Assembly: GCA_949987565.1 (NCBI GenBank)
Contig: OX465109.1
Coordinates: 18,024,415-18,088,414 of the forward strand
Source: Luidia sarsii
Lineage: Eukaryota; Echinodermata; Asteroidea; Paxillosida; Luidiidae
DNA: 64,000 bases
Reading direction: 5' to 3'
The notes under the pieces were generated by a model, which ran no database searches, was not told the DNA's origin, and was given only the letters and a program-made list of their open reading frames with translations. The translations under genes were made by a program, and so were the position numbers. This document shows, in pieces, positions 10,763-24,531 of this stretch (position 1 is its first letter; each line of letters opens with the position of its first letter).

Positions 10763-13104
10763 TCGGGAGTTTAAATTCAGGCCGATAGAGGAAACCGGGG
10801 GCTTTTTTTAGGCCAGGTTTCAGAAACAAAAATGTAATATTGAATACGATATGAACATGCAAAGAATATATCTCTGCCCGATCACCCCCCTCCCCAACCC
10901 GCTGGTCATTGTTCTTTTCTATGAGTACACAGATAGGGCACAGACAGATCCAGGTTCCTTCCCTTTGCTTTGAAAATGATCAATAGAAATTTTCTCCAAA
11001 TTCACTAACTTTACCACCGATCGCTAGAGGAACCCTAGACCTATCTATATGCAAAACCTGAGCTTCCTCGATGTCATATTTAATGGAATATCTAATTTCA
11101 AACGAAATATTTCTCCTCAGTCACTCTCCGCCGTGGCTTTTAACCCAGTGATGGTGCACATGCTGCTTCAAGAACCAGGTAGGGTTGCTCCCTTGTCCTC
11201 AAAATGTATGAATAGAAATTAACTCCGATTTTGGGAGTTTAAATTCAGGCCGATAGAGGAAACCGGGGGCTTTTTTTAGGCCAGGTTTCAGAAACAAAAA
11301 TGTAATATTGAATACGACATGAACATGCAAAGAATATATCCCTGCCCGATCACCCCCCTCCCAAACCCGCTGGTCATTGTTTGCTTCTATGAGTACATAG
11401 ATAGGGCACAGACAGATGCAGGTTCGTTCCCTTTTCTTTTAAAAGGATCAATATAAATTTTCTCCAAATTCACTAACTTTACCACCGATCGCTAGAGGAA
11501 CCCTAGACCTATCTATATGCAAAACCTGAGCTTCCTCGATGTCATATTTAATGGAATATCTAATTTCAAACGAAACATTTCTCCTCAGTCACTCTCCGCC
11601 GTGGCTTTTAACCCAGTGATGGTGCACATGCAGCTTCCAGAACCAGGTAGGGTTGCTCCCTTGTCCTCAAAATGTATGAATAGAAATTAACTCCGATTTC
11701 GGGAGTTTAAATTCAGGCCGATAGAGGAAACCGGGGGCTTTTTTTAGGCCAGGTTTCAGAAACAAAAATGTAATATTGAATACGATATGAACATGCAAAG
11801 AATATATCTCTGCCCGATCACCCCCCTCCCCGACCCGCTGGTCATTGTTTTTTTCTATGAGTACACAGATAGGGCACAGAAAGATCCAGGTTCCTTCCCT
11901 TTGCTTTGAAAATAATCAATAGAAATTTTCTCCAAATTCACTAACTTTACCACCGATCGCTAGAGGAACCCTAGACCTATCTATATGCAAAACCTGAGCT
12001 TCCTCGATGTCATATTTAATGGAATATCTAATTTCAAACGAAATATTTCTCCTCAGTCACTCTCCGCCGTGGCTTTTAACCCAGTGATGGTGCACATGCA
12101 GCTTCCAGAACCAGGTAGGGTTGCTCCCTTGTCCTCAAAATGTATGAATAGAATTTAACTCCGATTTCGGGAGTTTAAATTCAGGCCGATAGAGGAAACC
12201 GGGGGCTTTTTTTAGGCCAGGTTTCAGAAACAAAAATGTAATATTGAATACGATATGAACATGCAAAGATATTATATCCCTGCCCGATCACCCCCCTCCC
12301 CAACCCGCTGGTCATTGTTTGCTTCTATGAGTACATAGATATGGCACAGACAGATCCAGGTTCGTTCCCATTTCTTTTAAAAGGATCAATTGAAATTTTC
12401 TCTAAATTCACTAACTTTACCACCGATCGCTAGAGGAACCCTAGACCTATCTATATGCAAAACCTGAGCTTCCTCGATGTCATATTTAATGGAATATCTA
12501 ATTTCAAACGAAACATTTCTCCTCAGTCACTCTCCGCCGTGGCTTTTAACCCAGTGATGTTGCACATTCAGCTTCCAGAACCAGGTAGGGTTGCTCCCTT
12601 GTCCTCAAAATGTATGAATAGAATTTAACTCCGATTTCGGGAGTTTAAATTCAGGCCGATAGAGGAAACCGGGGGCTTTTTTTAGGCCAGGTTTCAGAAA
12701 CAAAAATGTAATATTGAAAACGATATGAACATGCAAAGAATATATCCCTGCCCGATCACCCCCCTCCCCAACCCGCTGGTCATTGTTTGCTTCTATGAGT
12801 ACATAGATAGGGCACAGACAGATCCAGGTTCTGTTCCTTTTCTTTTAAAAGGATCAATATAAATTTTCTCCAAATTCACTAACTTTACCACCGATCGCTA
12901 GAGGAACCCTAGACCTATCTATATGCAAAACCTGAGCTTCCTCGATGTCATATTTAATTGAATATCTAATTTCAAACGAAATATTTCTCCTCAGTCACTC
13001 TCCGCCGTGGCTTTTAACCCAGTGATGGTGCACATGCAGCTTCCAGAACCAGGTAGGGTTGCTCCCTTGTCCTCAAAATGTATGAATAGAAATTAACTCC
13101 TATT
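10763..13104 (+). repeat. Monomers 24-28, shortened C-D-B-A-H copy
   Basis: The order C D B A H matches monomers 14, 15, 17, 18 and 19, so one monomer (the equivalent of 7021) is missing. The class A copy (12167) shares TCTCTAAATTC and GTGATGTTGC with the copy at 7957. It also has several private changes: a 2-bp longer GATATTATATCCC, AGATATGGC, CGTTCCCATTTC, CAATTGAAA and CACATTCAG. The last monomer (12637) ends like the second X monomer (TAATTGAATA, then CCTATTTCGG), so it is probably a recombinant. Confidence 0.7.
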
Positions 13105-16100
13105 TCGGGAGTTTAAATTCAGGCCGATAGAGGAAACCGGGGGCTTTTTTTAGGCCAGGTTTCAGAAACAAAAATTTAATATTGAATACGATATGAACAT
13201 GCAAAGAATATATCTCTGCCCGATCACCCCCCTCCCCAACCCGCTGGTCATTGTTCTTTTCTATGAGTACACAGATAGGGCACAGACAGATCCAGGTTCC
13301 TTCCCTTTGCTTTGAAAATGATCAATAGAAATTTTCTCCAAATTCACTAACTTTACCACCGATCGCTAGAGGAACCCTAGACCTATCTATATGCAAAACC
13401 TGAGCTTCCTCGATGTCATATTTAATGGAATATCTAATTTCAAACGAAATATTTCTCCTCAGTCACTCTCCGCCGTGGCTTTTAACCCAGTGATGGTGCA
13501 CATGCTGCTTCAAGAACCAGGTAGGGTTGCTCCCTTGTCCTCAAAATGTATGAATAGAAATTAACTCCGATTTCGGGAGTTTAAATTCAGGCCGATAGAG
13601 GAAACCGGGGGCTTTTTTTAGGCCAGGTTTCAGAAACAAAAATGTAATATTGAATACGACATGAACATGCAAAGAATATATCCCTGCCCGATCACCCCCT
13701 CCCAAACCCGCTGGTCATTGTTTGCTTCTATGAGTACATAGATAGGGCACAGACAGATGCAGGTTCGTTCCCTTTTCTTTTAAAAGGATCAATATAAATT
13801 TTCTCCAAATTCACTAACTTTACCACCGATCGCTAGAGGAAGCCTAGACCTATCTATATGCAAAACCTGAGCTTCCTCGATGTCATATTTAATGGAATAT
13901 CTAATTTCAAACGAAACATTTCTCCTCAGTCACTCTCCGCCGTGGCTTTTAACCCAGTGATGGTGCACATGCAGCTTCCAGAACCAGGTAGGGTTGCTCC
14001 CTTGTCCTCAAAATGTATGAATAGAAATGAATTCCGATTTCGGGAGTTTAAATTCAGGCCGATAGAGGAAACCGGGGGCTTTTTTTAGGCCAGGTTTCAG
14101 AAACAAAAATGTAATATTGAAAACGATATGAACATGCAAAGAATATATCCCTGCCCGATCACCCCCCTCCCCAACCCGCTGGTCATTGTTTGCTTCTATG
14201 AGTACACAGATAGGGCACAGACAGATCCAGGTTCGTTCCCTTTTCTTTTAAAAGGATCAATAGAAATTTTCTCCAAATTCACTAACTTTACCACCGATCG
14301 CTAGAGGAAGCCAAGACCTATCTATATGCAAAACCTGAGCTTCCTCGATGTCATATTTAATGGAATATCTAATTTCAAACGAAATATTTCTCCTCAGTCA
14401 CTCTCCGCCGTGGCTTTTAACCCAGTGATGGTGCACATGCAGCTTCCAGAACCAGGTAGGGTTACTCCCTTGTCCTCAAAATGTATGAATAGAAATTAAC
14501 TCCGATTTCGGGAGTTTAAATTCAGGCCGATAGAGGAAACCGGGGGCTTTTTTTAGGCCAGGTTTCAGAAACAAAAATGTAATATTGAATACGATATGAA
14601 CATGCAAAGAATATATCTCTGCCCGATCACCCCCCTCCCCGACCCGCTGGTCATTGTTTTTTTCTATGAGTACACAGATAGGGCACAGAAAGATCCAGGT
14701 TCCTTCCCTTTGCTTTGAAAATAATCAATAGAAATTTTCTCTAAATTCACTAACTTTACCACCGATCGCTAGAGGAACCCTAGACCTATCTATATGCAAA
14801 ACCTGAGCTTCCTCGATGTCATATTTAATGGAATATCTAATTTCAAACGAAACATTTCTCCTCAGTCACTCTCCGCCGTGGCTTTTAACCCAGTGATGTT
14901 GCACATGCAGCTTCCAGAACCAGGTAGGGTTGCTCCCTTGTCCTCAAAATGTATGAATAGAATTTAACTCCGATTTCGGGAGTTTAAATTCAGGCCGATA
15001 GAGGAAACCGGGGGCTTTTTTTAGGCCAGGTTTCAGAAACAAAAATGTAATATTGAAAACGATATGAACATGCAAAGAATATATCCCTGCCCGATCACCC
15101 CCCTCCCCAACCCGCTGGTCATTGTTTGCTTCTATGAGTACATAGATAGGGCACAGACAGATCCAGGTTCGGTTCCTTTTCTTTTAAAAGGATCAATATA
15201 AATTTTCTCCAAATTCACTAACTTTACCACCGATCGCTAGAGGAACCCTAGACCTATCTATATGCAAAACCTGAGCTTCTTCGATGTCATATTTAATGGA
15301 ATATCTTATTTCAAACGAAACATTTCTCCTCAGTCACTCTCCGCCGTGGCTTTTAACCCAGTGATGGTGCACATGCAGCTTCCAGAACCAGGTAGGGTTG
15401 CTCCCTTGTCCTCAAAGTGTATGAATAGAATTTAACTCCGATTTCGGGAGTTTAAATTCAGGCCGATAGAGGAAACCGGGGGCTTTTTTTAGGCCAGGTT
15501 TCAGAAACAAAAATGTAATATTGAATACGATATGAACATGCAAAGAATATATCCCTGCCCGATCACCCCCCTCCCCAACCCGCTGGTCATTGTTTGCTTC
15601 TATGAGTACATAGATAGGGCACAGACAGATCCAGGTTCGTTCCCTTTTCTTTTAAAAGGATCAATATAAATTTTCTCCAAATTCACTAACTTTACCACCG
15701 ATCGCTAGAGGAACCCTAGACCTATCTATATGCAAAACCTGAGCTTCCTCGATGTCTTTTTTAATGGAATATCTAATTTCAAACGAAATATTTCTCCTCG
15801 GTCACTCTCCGCCGTGGCTTTTAACCCAGTGATGGTGCACATGCAGCTTCCAGAACCAGGTAGGGTTGTTCCCTTGTCCTCAAAATGTATGAATAGAAAT
15901 TAACTCCGATTTCGGGAGTTTAAATTCAGGCCGATAGAGGAAACCGGGGGCTTTTTTTAGGCCAGGTTTCAGAAACAAAAATGTAATATTGAAAACGATA
16001 TGACATGCAAAGAATATATCCCTGCCCGATCACCCCCCTCCCCAACCCGCTGGTCATTGTTTGCTTCTATGAGTACATAGATAGGGCACAGACAGATCCA

Positions 16101-16106
16101 GGTTCG
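13105..16106 (+). repeat. Monomers 29-35, recombinant downstream copy
   Basis: From 13105 to about 14723 the sequence matches 6085-7703 at an offset of 7019-7020 bp (15 monomers): C, D with GAAATGAATTCC, the GAAAACG/ACACAG mosaic, GGTTACTCC, then B with AAAGATCC. From about 14742 on it matches 8190 onward at an offset of 6552 bp (14 monomers): TCTCTAAATTC, GTGATGTTGC, CAAAGTGTATG, GATGTCTTTTTT. The monomer at 14508 is therefore a B/A hybrid. The match at 14 monomers continues past this block to about 17525. Confidence 0.8.
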
Positions 16107-19100
16107 GTTCCTTTTCTTTTAAAAGGATCAATATAAATTTTCTCCAAATTCACTAACTTTACCACCGATCGCTAGAGGAACCCTAGACCTATCTATATGC
16201 AAAACCTGAGCTTCCTCGATGTCATATTTAATGGAATATCTAATTTCAAACGAAACATTTCTCCTCAGTCACTCTCCGCCGTGGCTTTTAACCCAGTGAT
16301 GGTGCACATGCAGCTTCCAGAACCAGGTAGGGTTGCTCCCTTGTCCTCAAAATGTATGAATAGAATTTAACTCCGATTTCGGGAGTTTAAATTCAGGCCG
16401 ATAGAGGAAACCGGGGGCTTTTTTTAGGCCAGGTTTCAGAAACAAAAATGTAATATTGAATACGATATGAACATGCAAAGAATATATCCCTGCCCGATCA
16501 CCCCCCTCCCCAACCCGCTGGTCATTGTTTGCTTCTATGAGTACATAGATAGGGCACAGACAGATCCAGGTTCGTTCCCTTTTCTTTTAAAAGGATCAAT
16601 ATAAATTTTCTCCAAATTCACTAACTTTACCACCGATTGCTAGAGGAACCCTAGACCTATCTATATGCAAAACCTGAGCTTCCTCGATGTCATATTTAAT
16701 GGAATATCTAATTTCAAACGAAATATTTCTCCTCAGTCACTCTCCGCCGTGGCTTTTAACCCAGTGATGGTGCACATGCAGCTTCCAGAACCAGGTAGGG
16801 TTGCTCCCTTGTCCTCAAAATGTATGAATAGAAATTAACTCCGATTTCGGGAGTTTAAATTCAGGCCGATAGAGGAAACCGGGGGCTTTTTTTAGGCCAG
16901 GTTTCAGAAACAAAAATGTAATATTGAATACGATATGAACATGCAAAGAATATATCTCTGCCCGATCACCCCCCTCCCCGACCCGCTGGTCATTGTTTTT
17001 TTCTATGAGTACACAGATAGGGCACAGACAGATCAAGGTTCCTTCCCTTTGCTTTGAAAATAATCAATATAAATTTTCTCCAAATTCACTAACTTTACCA
17101 CCGATCGCTAGAGGAACCCTAGACCTATCTATATGCAAAACCTGAGCTTCCTTGATGTCATATTTAATGGAATATCTAATTTCAAACGAAATATTTCTCC
17201 TCAGTCACTCTCAGCCGTGGCTTTTAACCCAGTGATGGTGCACATGCAGCTTCCAGAACCAGGTAGGGTTGCTCCCTTGTCCTCAAAATGTATGAATAGA
17301 AATTAACTCCGATTTCGGGAGTTTAAATTCAGGCCGATAGAGGAAACCGGGGGCTTTTTTTAGGCCAGGTTTCAGAAACAAAAATGTAATATTGAATACG
17401 ATATGAACATGCAAAGAATATATCTCTGCCCGATCACCCCCCTCCCCAACCCGCTGGTCATTGTTCTTTTCTATGAGTACACAGATAGGGCACAGACAGA
17501 TCCAGGTTCCTTCCCTTTGCTTTGAAAATAATCAATAGAAATTTTCTCCAAATTCACTAACTTTACCACCGATCGCTAGAGGAACCCTAGACCTATCTAT
17601 ATGCAAAACCTGAGCTTCCTCGATGTCATATTTAATTGAATATCTAATTTCAAACGAAATATTTCTCCTCAGTCACTCTCCGCCGTGGCTTTTAACCCAG
17701 TGATGGTGCACATGCAGCTTCCAGAACCAGGTAGGGTTGCTCCCTTGTCCTCAAAATGTATGAATAGAAATTAACTCCGATTTCGGGAGTTTAAATTCAG
17801 GCCGATAGAGGAAACCGGGGGCTTTTTTTAGGCCAGGTTTCAGAAACAAAAATGTAATATTGAATACGACATGAACATGCAAAGAATATATCCCTGCCCG
17901 ATCACCCCCTCCCCAACCCGCTGGTCATTGTTTGCTTCTATGAGTACATAGATAGGGCACAGACAGATCCAGGTTCGTTCCCTTTTCTTTTAAAAGGATC
18001 AATAGAAATTTTCTCCAAATTCACTAACTTTACCACCGATCGCTAGAGGAACCCTAGACCTATCTATATGCAAAACCTGAGCTTCCTCGATGTCATATTT
18101 AATGGAATATCTAATTTCAAACGAAATATTTCTCCTCAGTCACTCTCCGCCGTGGCTTTTAACCCAGTGATGGTGCACATGCAGCTTCCAGAACCAGGTA
18201 GTGTTGCTCCCTTGTCCTCAAAATGTATGAATAGAAATTAACTCCGATTTGGGGAGTTTAAATTCAGGCCGATAGAGGAAACTGGGGGCTTTTTTTAGGC
18301 CAGGTTTCAGAAACAAAAATTTAATATTGAATACGATATGAACATGCAAAGAATATATCTCTGCCCGATCACCCCCCTCCCCAACCCGCTGGTCATTGTT
18401 CTTTTCTATGAGTACACAGATAGGGCACAGACAGATCCAGGTTCCTTCCCTTTGCTTTGAAAATGATCAATAGAAATTTTCTCCAAATTCACTAACTTTA
18501 CCACCGATCGCTAGAGGAACCCTAGACCTATCTATATGCAAAACCTGAGCTTCCTCGATGTCATATTTAATGGAATATCTAATTTCAAACGAAATATTTC
18601 TCCTCAGTCACTCTCCGCCGTGGCTTTTAACCCAGTGATGGTGCACATGCTGCTTCAAGAACCAGGTAGGGTTGCTCCCTTGTCCTCAAAATGTATGAAT
18701 AGAAATTAACTCCGATTTCGGGAGTTTAAATTCAGGCCGATAGAGGAAACCGGGGGCTTTTTTTAGGCCAGGTTTCAGAAACAAAAATGTAATATTGAAT
18801 ACGACATGAACATGCAAAGAATATATCCCTGCCCGATCACCCCCCTCCCAAACCCGCTGGTCATTGTTTGCTTCTATGAGTACATAGATAGGGCACAGAC
18901 AGATGCAGGTTCGTTCCCTTTTCTTTTAAAAGGATCAATATAAATTTTCTCCAAATTCACTAACTTTACCACCGATCGCTAGAGGAACCCTAGACCTATC
19001 TATATGCAAAACCTGAGCTTCCTCGATGTCATATTTAATGGAATATCTAATTTCAAACGAAACATTTCTCCTCAGTCACTCTCCGCCGTGGCTTTTAACC

Positions 19101-22100
19101 CAGTGATGGTGCACATGCAGCTTCCAGAACCAGGTAGGGTTGCTCCCTTGTCCTCAAAATGTATGAATAGAAATTAATTCCGATTTCGGGAGTTTAAATT
19201 CAGGCCGATAGAGGAAACCGGGGGCTTTTTTTAGGCCAGGTTTCAGAAACAAAAATGTAATATTGAAAACGATATGAACATGCAAAGAATATATCCCTGC
19301 CCGATCACCCCCCTCCCCAACCCGCTGGTCATTGTTTGCTTCTATGAGTACATAGATAGGGCACAGACAGATCCAGGTTCGGTTCCTTTTCTTTTAAAAG
19401 GATCAATAGAAATTTTCTCCAATCTCACTAACTTTACCACCGATCGCTAGAGGAACCCAAGACCTATCTATATGCAAAACCTGAGCTTCTTCGATGTCAT
19501 ATTTAATGGAATATCTAATTTCAAACGAAACATTTCTCCTCAGTCACTCTCCGCCGTGGCTTTTAACCCAGTGATGGTGCACATGCAGCTTCCAGAACCA
19601 GGTAGGGTTGCTCCCTTGTCCTCAAAATGTATGAATAGAAATTAACTCCGATTTCGGGAGTTTAAATTCAGGCCGATAGAGGAAACCGGGGGCTTTTTTT
19701 AGGCCAGGTTTCAGAAACAAAAATGTAATATTGAATACGACATGAACATGCAAAGAATATATCCCTGCCCGATCACCCCCCTCCCCAACCCGCTGGTCAT
19801 TGTTTGCTTCTATGAGTACATAGATAGGGCACAGACAGATCCAGGTTCGTTCCCTTTTCTTTTAAAAGGATCAATAGAAATTTTCTCCAAATTCACTAAC
19901 TTTACCACCGATCGCTAGAGGAACCCTAGACCTATCTATATGCAAAACCTGAGCTTCCTCGATGTCATATTTAATGGAATATCTAATTTCAAACGAAATA
20001 TTTCTCCTCAGTCACTCTCCGCCGTGGCTTTTAACCCAGTGATGGTGCACATGCAGCTTCCAGAACCAGGTAGTGTTGCTCCCTTGTCCTCAAAATGTAT
20101 GAATAGAAATTAACTCCGATTTTGGGAGTTTAAATTCAGGCCGATAGAGGAAACCGGGGGCTTTTTTTAGGCCAGGTTTCAGAAACAAAAATGTAATATT
20201 GAATACGACATGAACATGCAAAGAATATATCCCTGCCCGATCACCCCCCTCCCCAACCCGCTGGTCATTGTTTGCTTCTATGAGTACATAGATAGGGCAC
20301 AGACAGATCCAGGTTCGTTCCCTTTTCTTTTAAAAGGATCAATAGAAATTTTCTCCAAATTCACTAACTTTACCACCGATCGCTAGAGGAACCCTAGACC
20401 TATCTATATGCAAAACCTGAGCTTCTTCGATGTCATATTTAATGGAATATCTAATTTCAAACGAAACATTTCTCCTCAGTCACTCTCCGCCGTGGCTTTT
20501 AACCCAGTGATGGTGCACATGCAGCTTCCAGAACCAGGTAGGGTTGCTCCCTTGTCCTCAAAATGTATGAATAGAAATTAACTCCGATTTCGGGAGTTTA
20601 AATTCAGGCCGATAGAGGAAACCGGGGGCTTTTTTTAGGCCAGGTTTCAGAAACAAAAATGTAATATTGAATACGACATGAACATGCAAAGAATATATCC
20701 CTGCCCGATCACCCCCCTCCCCAACCCGCTGGTCATTGTTTGCTTCTATGAGTACATAGATAGGGCACAGACAGATCCAGGTTCGTTCCCTTTTCTTTTA
20801 AAAGGATCAATAGAAATTTTCTCCAAATTCACTAACTTTACCACCGATCGCTAGAGGAACCCTAGACCTATCTATATGCAAAACCTGAGCTTCCTCGATG
20901 TCATATTTAATGGAATATCTAATTTCAAACGAAATATTTCTCCTCAGTCACTCTCCGCCGTGGCTTTTAACCCAGTGATGGTGCACATGCAGCTTCCAGA
21001 ACCAGGTAGTGTTGCTCCCTTGTCCTCAAAATGTATGAATAGAAATTAACTCCGATTTTGGGAGTTTAAATTCAGGCCGATAGAGGAAACCGGGGGCTTT
21101 TTTTAGGCCAGGTTTCAGAAACAAAAATGTAATATTGAATACGACATGAACATGCAAAGAATATATCCCTGCCCGATCACCCCCCTCCCCAACCCGCTGG
21201 TCATTGTTTGCTTCTATGAGTACATAGATAGGGCACAGACAGATCCAGGTTCGTTCCCTTTTCTTTTAAAAGGATCAATAGAAATTTTCTCCAAATTCAC
21301 TAACTTTACCACCGATCGCTAGAGGAACCCTAGACCTATCTATATGCAAAACCTGAGCTTCCTCGATGTCATATTTAATGGAATATCTAATTTCAAACGA
21401 AATATTTCTCCTCAGTCACTCTCCGCCGTGGCTTTTAACCCAGTGATGGTGCACATGCAGCTTCCAGAACCAGGTAGTGTTGCTCCCTTGTCCTCAAAAT
21501 GTATGAATAGAAATTAACTCCGATTTTGGGAGTTTAAATTCAGGCCGATAGAGGAAACCGGGGGCTTTTTTTAGGCCAGGTTTCAGAAACAAAAATTTAA
21601 TATTGAATACGATATGAACATGCAAAGAATATATCTCTGCCCGATCACCCCCCCTCCCCAACCCGCTGGTCATTGTTCTTTTCTATGAGTACACAGATAG
21701 GGCACAGACAGATCCAGGTTCGTTCCCTTTTCTTTTAAAAGGATCAATAGAAATTTTCTCCAAATTCACTAACTTTACCACCGATCGCTAGAGGAACCCT
21801 AGACCTATCTATATGCAAAACCTGAGCTTCCTCGATGTCATATTTAATGGAATATCTAATTTCAAACGAAATATTTCTCCTCAGTCACTCTCCGCCGTGG
21901 CTTTTAACCCAGTGATGGTGCACATGCAGCTTCCAGAACCAGGTAGTGTTGCTCCCTTGTCCTCAAAATGTATGAATAGAAATTAACTCCGATTTTGGGA
22001 GTTTAAATTCAGGCCGATAGAGGAAACTGGGGGCTTTTTTTAGGCCAGGTTTCAGAAACAAAAATTTAATATTGAATACGATATGAACATGCAAAGAATA

Positions 22101-24531
22101 TATCTCTGCCCGATCACCCCCCTCCCCAACCCGCTGGTCATTGTTCTTTTCTATGAGTACACAGATAGGGCACAGACAGATCCAGGTTCCTTCCCTTTGC
22201 TTTGAAAATGATCAATAGAAATTTTCTCCAAATTCACTAACTTTACCACCGATCGCTAGAGGAACCCTAGACCTATCTATATGCAAAACCTGAGCTTCCT
22301 CGATGTCATATTTAATGGAATATCTAATTTCAAACGAAATATTTCTCCTCAGTCACTCTCCGCCGTGGCTTTTAACCCAGTGATGGTGCACATGCTGCTT
22401 CAAGAACCAGGTAGGGTTGCTCCCTTGTCCTCAAAATGTATGAATAGAAATTAACTCCGATTTCGGGAGTTTAAATTCAGGCCGATAGAGGAAACCGGGG
22501 GCTTTTTTTAGGCCAGGTTTCAGAAACAAAAATGTAATATTGAATACGACATGAACATGCAAAGAATATATCCCTGCCCGATCACCCCCCTCCCAAACCC
22601 GCTGGTCATTGTTTGCTTCTATGAGTACATAGATAGGGCACAGACAGATGCAGGTTCGTTCCCTTTTTTTTTAAAAGGATCAATATAAATTTTCTCCAAA
22701 TTCACTAACTTTACCACCGATCGCTAGAGGAACCCTAGACCTATCTATATGCAAAACCTGAGCTTCCTCGATGTCATATTTAATGGAATATCTAATTTCA
22801 AACGAAACATTTCTCCTCAGTCACTCTCCGCCGTGGCTTTTAACCCAGTGATGGTGCACATGCAGCTTCCAGAACCAGGTAGGGTTGCTCCCTTGTCCTC
22901 AAAATGTATGAATAGAAATTAATTCCGATTTCGGGAGTTTAAATTCAGGCCGATAGAGGAAACCGGGGGCTTTTTTTAGGCCAGGTTTCAGAAACAAAAA
23001 TGTAATATTGAAAACGATATGAACATGCAAAGAATATATCCCTGCCCGATCACCCCCCTCCCCAACCCGCTGGTCATTGTTTGCTTCTATGAGTACATAG
23101 ATAGGGCACAGACAGATCCAGGTTCGGTTCCTTTTCTTTTAAAAGGATCAATAGAAATTTTCTCCAATCTCACTAACTTTACCACCGATCGCTAGAGGAA
23201 CCCAAGACCTATCTATATGCAAAACCTGAGCTTCTTCGATGTCATATTTAATGGAATATCTAATTTCAAACGAAACATTTCTCCTCAGTCACTCTCCGCC
23301 GTGGCTTTTAACCCAGTGATGGTGCACATGCAGCTTCCAGAACCAGGTAGGGTTGCTCCCTTGTCCTCAAAATGTATGAATAGAAATTAACTCCGATTTC
23401 GGGAGTTTAAATTCAGGCCGATAGAGGAAACCGGGGGCTTTTTTTAGGCCAGGTTTCAGAAACAAAAATGTAATATTGAATACGACATGAACATGCAAAG
23501 AATATATCCCTGCCCGATCACCCCCCTCCCCAACCCGCTGGTCATTGTTTGCTTCTATGAGTACATAGATAGGGCACAGACAGATCCAGGTTCGTTCCCT
23601 TTTCTTTTAAAAGGATCAATAGAAATTTTCTCCAAATTCACTAACTTTACCACCGATCGCTAGAGGAACCCTAGACCTATCTATATGCAAAACCTGAGCT
23701 TCCTCGATGTCATATTTAATGGAATATCTAATTTCAAACGAAATATTTCTCCTCAGTCACTCTCCGCCGTGGCTTTTAACCCAGTGATGGTGCACATGCA
23801 GCTTCCAGAACCAGGTAGTGTTGCTCCCTTGTCCTCAAAATGTATGAATAGAAATTAACTCCGATTTTGGGAGTTTAAATTCAGGCCGATAGAGGAAACC
23901 GGGGGCTTTTTTTAGGCCAGGTTTCAGAAACAAAAATTTAATATTGAATACGATATGAACATGCAAAGAATATATCTCTGCCCGATCACCCCCCCTCCCC
24001 AACCCGCTGGTCATTGTTCTTTTCTATGAGTACACAGATAGGGCACAGACAGATCCAGGTTCCTTCCCTTTGCTTTGAAAATGATCAATAGAAATTTTCT
24101 CCAAATTCACTAACTTTACCACCGATCGCTAGAGGAACCCTAGACCTATCTATATGCAAAACCTGAGCTTCCTCGATGTCATATTTAATGGAATATCTAA
24201 TTTCAAACGAAATATTTCTCCTCAGTCACTCTCCGCCGTGGCTTTTAACCCAGTGATGGTGCACATGCTGCTTCAAGAACCAGGTAGGGTTGCTCCCTTG
24301 TCCTCAAAATGTATGAATAGAAATTAACTCCGATTTCGGGAGTTTAAATTCAGGCCGATAGAGGAAACCGGGGGCTTTTTTTAGGCCAGGTTTCAGAAAC
24401 AAAAATGTAATATTGAATACGACATGAACATGCAAAGAATATATCCCTGCCCGATCACCCCCCTCCCAAACCCGCTGGTCATTGTTTGCTTCTATGAGTA
24501 CATAGGTAGGGCACAGACAGATGCAGGTTCG
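16107..24531 (+). repeat. 18-monomer HOR, copy 1 (8425 bp)
   Basis: Monomers 36-53 run A B C E C D H E E E E C/E C D H E C D. Unit length is 18 x 468 + 1 bp because one E (17783) has 5 C in the C run and two C-type copies (21526, 23867) have 7. Markers CGATTGCTAG, CTCAGCCG, GATTTGGGGAG, CCAATCTCAC and CATAGGTAGG all recur at exactly +8425. Inside the unit, C-D-H-E at 18250-20121 is repeated at 21995-23866, an 8-monomer sub-repeat (3745 bp including the extra C). The precise unit edge is uncertain by about 250 bp. Confidence 0.9.
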
